Positions 63,627 to 64,000 of a stretch of 64,000 nt of DNA are shown here, one piece after another. Positions within the stretch are counted from its first letter, which is position 1. Each line of letters begins with the position of its first letter. The DNA comes from Bog-473 sp963807675 (GTDB taxonomy: Bacteria; Actinomycetota; Acidimicrobiia; Acidimicrobiales; RAAP-2). Location of the stretch: assembly GCA_963807675.1 (NCBI GenBank), contig CAWECP010000009.1, positions 1 to 64,000 of the forward strand, read 5' to 3'. A model generated the notes under the pieces. That model worked only from the letters and a program-made list of their open reading frames with translations, was not told where the DNA came from and searched no databases. Made by a program: the position numbers and the translations under genes.

Positions 63627-64000
63627 GTCTATTCAGTCAAGGTCGATGTTGCCGCGGCTGATTTTTCCGAATACGTCCTGTTACTTCAGGAAGACGCCGG
63701 CATTCGAGCAGCGCCTCGGACGATGAACTTCGGATTTGTTGTGCAACATTTCTAGCTGCAGAAGGAGTGCGATAGCCCGGGCTGCATCGATCAAGAAAGC
63801 GAATCCATGGAGAAGGGTTTGAACTACTTCCGGCACTTTTGGCGATGATTCGAGGTTCTTCACGTTGTCGCCCCGTTCTGGCCTGCGAATATTCTTCGTC
63901 TTAGTGTGAGGTTTCCACCTGAACAGATCATTCGAACCCGTGACAGGTACTGGTCGGGACCTTCGAATACGAATCTACGAAGCAATGGGGCCGCTCCGCC
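63627..64000. other. Lower-G+C stretch at the window edge
   Basis: About 370 bases upstream of the MFS gene. A 60-residue leftward frame at 63863-63681 has no recognisable motif. No clear RNA or complete gene. Confidence 0.45.

Noticed and set aside
1..64000. CRISPR array or rRNA operon
   Set aside because: No regularly spaced short repeats and no rRNA-like conserved segments were seen.

Overview
The window comes from a high-GC actinobacterium. Housekeeping stretches look about 70% G+C, GTG/TTG starts and 1-4 bp start/stop overlaps are common, and LexA boxes have the actinobacterial form CGAAC-N4-GTTCG. Other pointers are an Rv2578c-type radical SAM protein, an RskA-like anti-sigma factor, class E sortase and YkuD transpeptidase. 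I infer an uncultured Acidimicrobiia-like lineage; no 16S rRNA gene is present to prove it.

Layout. 1-3.2 kb: a partial membrane protein, then a leftward PadR operon riddled with frameshifts and headed by a strong promoter containing a palindromic operator. 3.2-8.2 kb: a methyltransferase, a glycerophosphodiester phosphodiesterase and two near-identical tandem genes for secreted repeat-plus-SGNH hydrolases. 8.2-13.1 kb: the radical SAM protein, FtsK and a D-Ala-D-Ala carboxypeptidase, with an SOS box between the divergent radical SAM and ftsK genes. 14.3-24.7 kb: thrB, miaB, miaA, dapF, hflX, dapC, dapD and dapE, which supply threonine, diaminopimelate/lysine and tRNA modification. 24.7-35.4 kb: assorted enzymes, a sigma/anti-sigma pair, a Liv-type binding protein, a broken cyclase gene, a PhyH oxygenase and a methyltransferase. 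35.4-46.5 kb: DNA repair and SOS genes (Fpg-like glycosylase, lexA, LysM division-inhibitor candidate, nrdR, dinB). An alkanesulfonate cassette (tauD-ssuA-ssuC-ssuB) lies between lexA and the LysM gene and carries an IS200/IS605 insertion. 46.5-52.4 kb: DUF2332 protein, sortase, L,D-transpeptidase, glnD. 52.5-64 kb: tRNA-Cys and tRNA-Val, a toxin-antitoxin pair, fragments of mobile and other genes, an ISL3 element inserted in a type II NADH dehydrogenase gene, and a lower-GC MFS transporter.

Three themes stand out. First, the SOS network: lexA has two boxes in front of it, the LysM gene has three, and one lies between the radical SAM gene and ftsK. Second, mobile DNA has altered function: an ISL3 copy with a perfect 8-bp target duplication splits ndh after its start region, and an IS605 copy with an intact TnpB but a Tyr-to-Cys change in TnpA splits the ssu operon. 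Third, single-base frameshifts occur in genes that should be essential (ftsK, dapD) or well conserved (miaA, a LysR regulator). Many of the breaks are therefore probably sequencing or assembly errors, whereas the GH92, sigma factor, relaxase and cyclase pieces look like true decay. All readings are by eye; no database search or computation was run.
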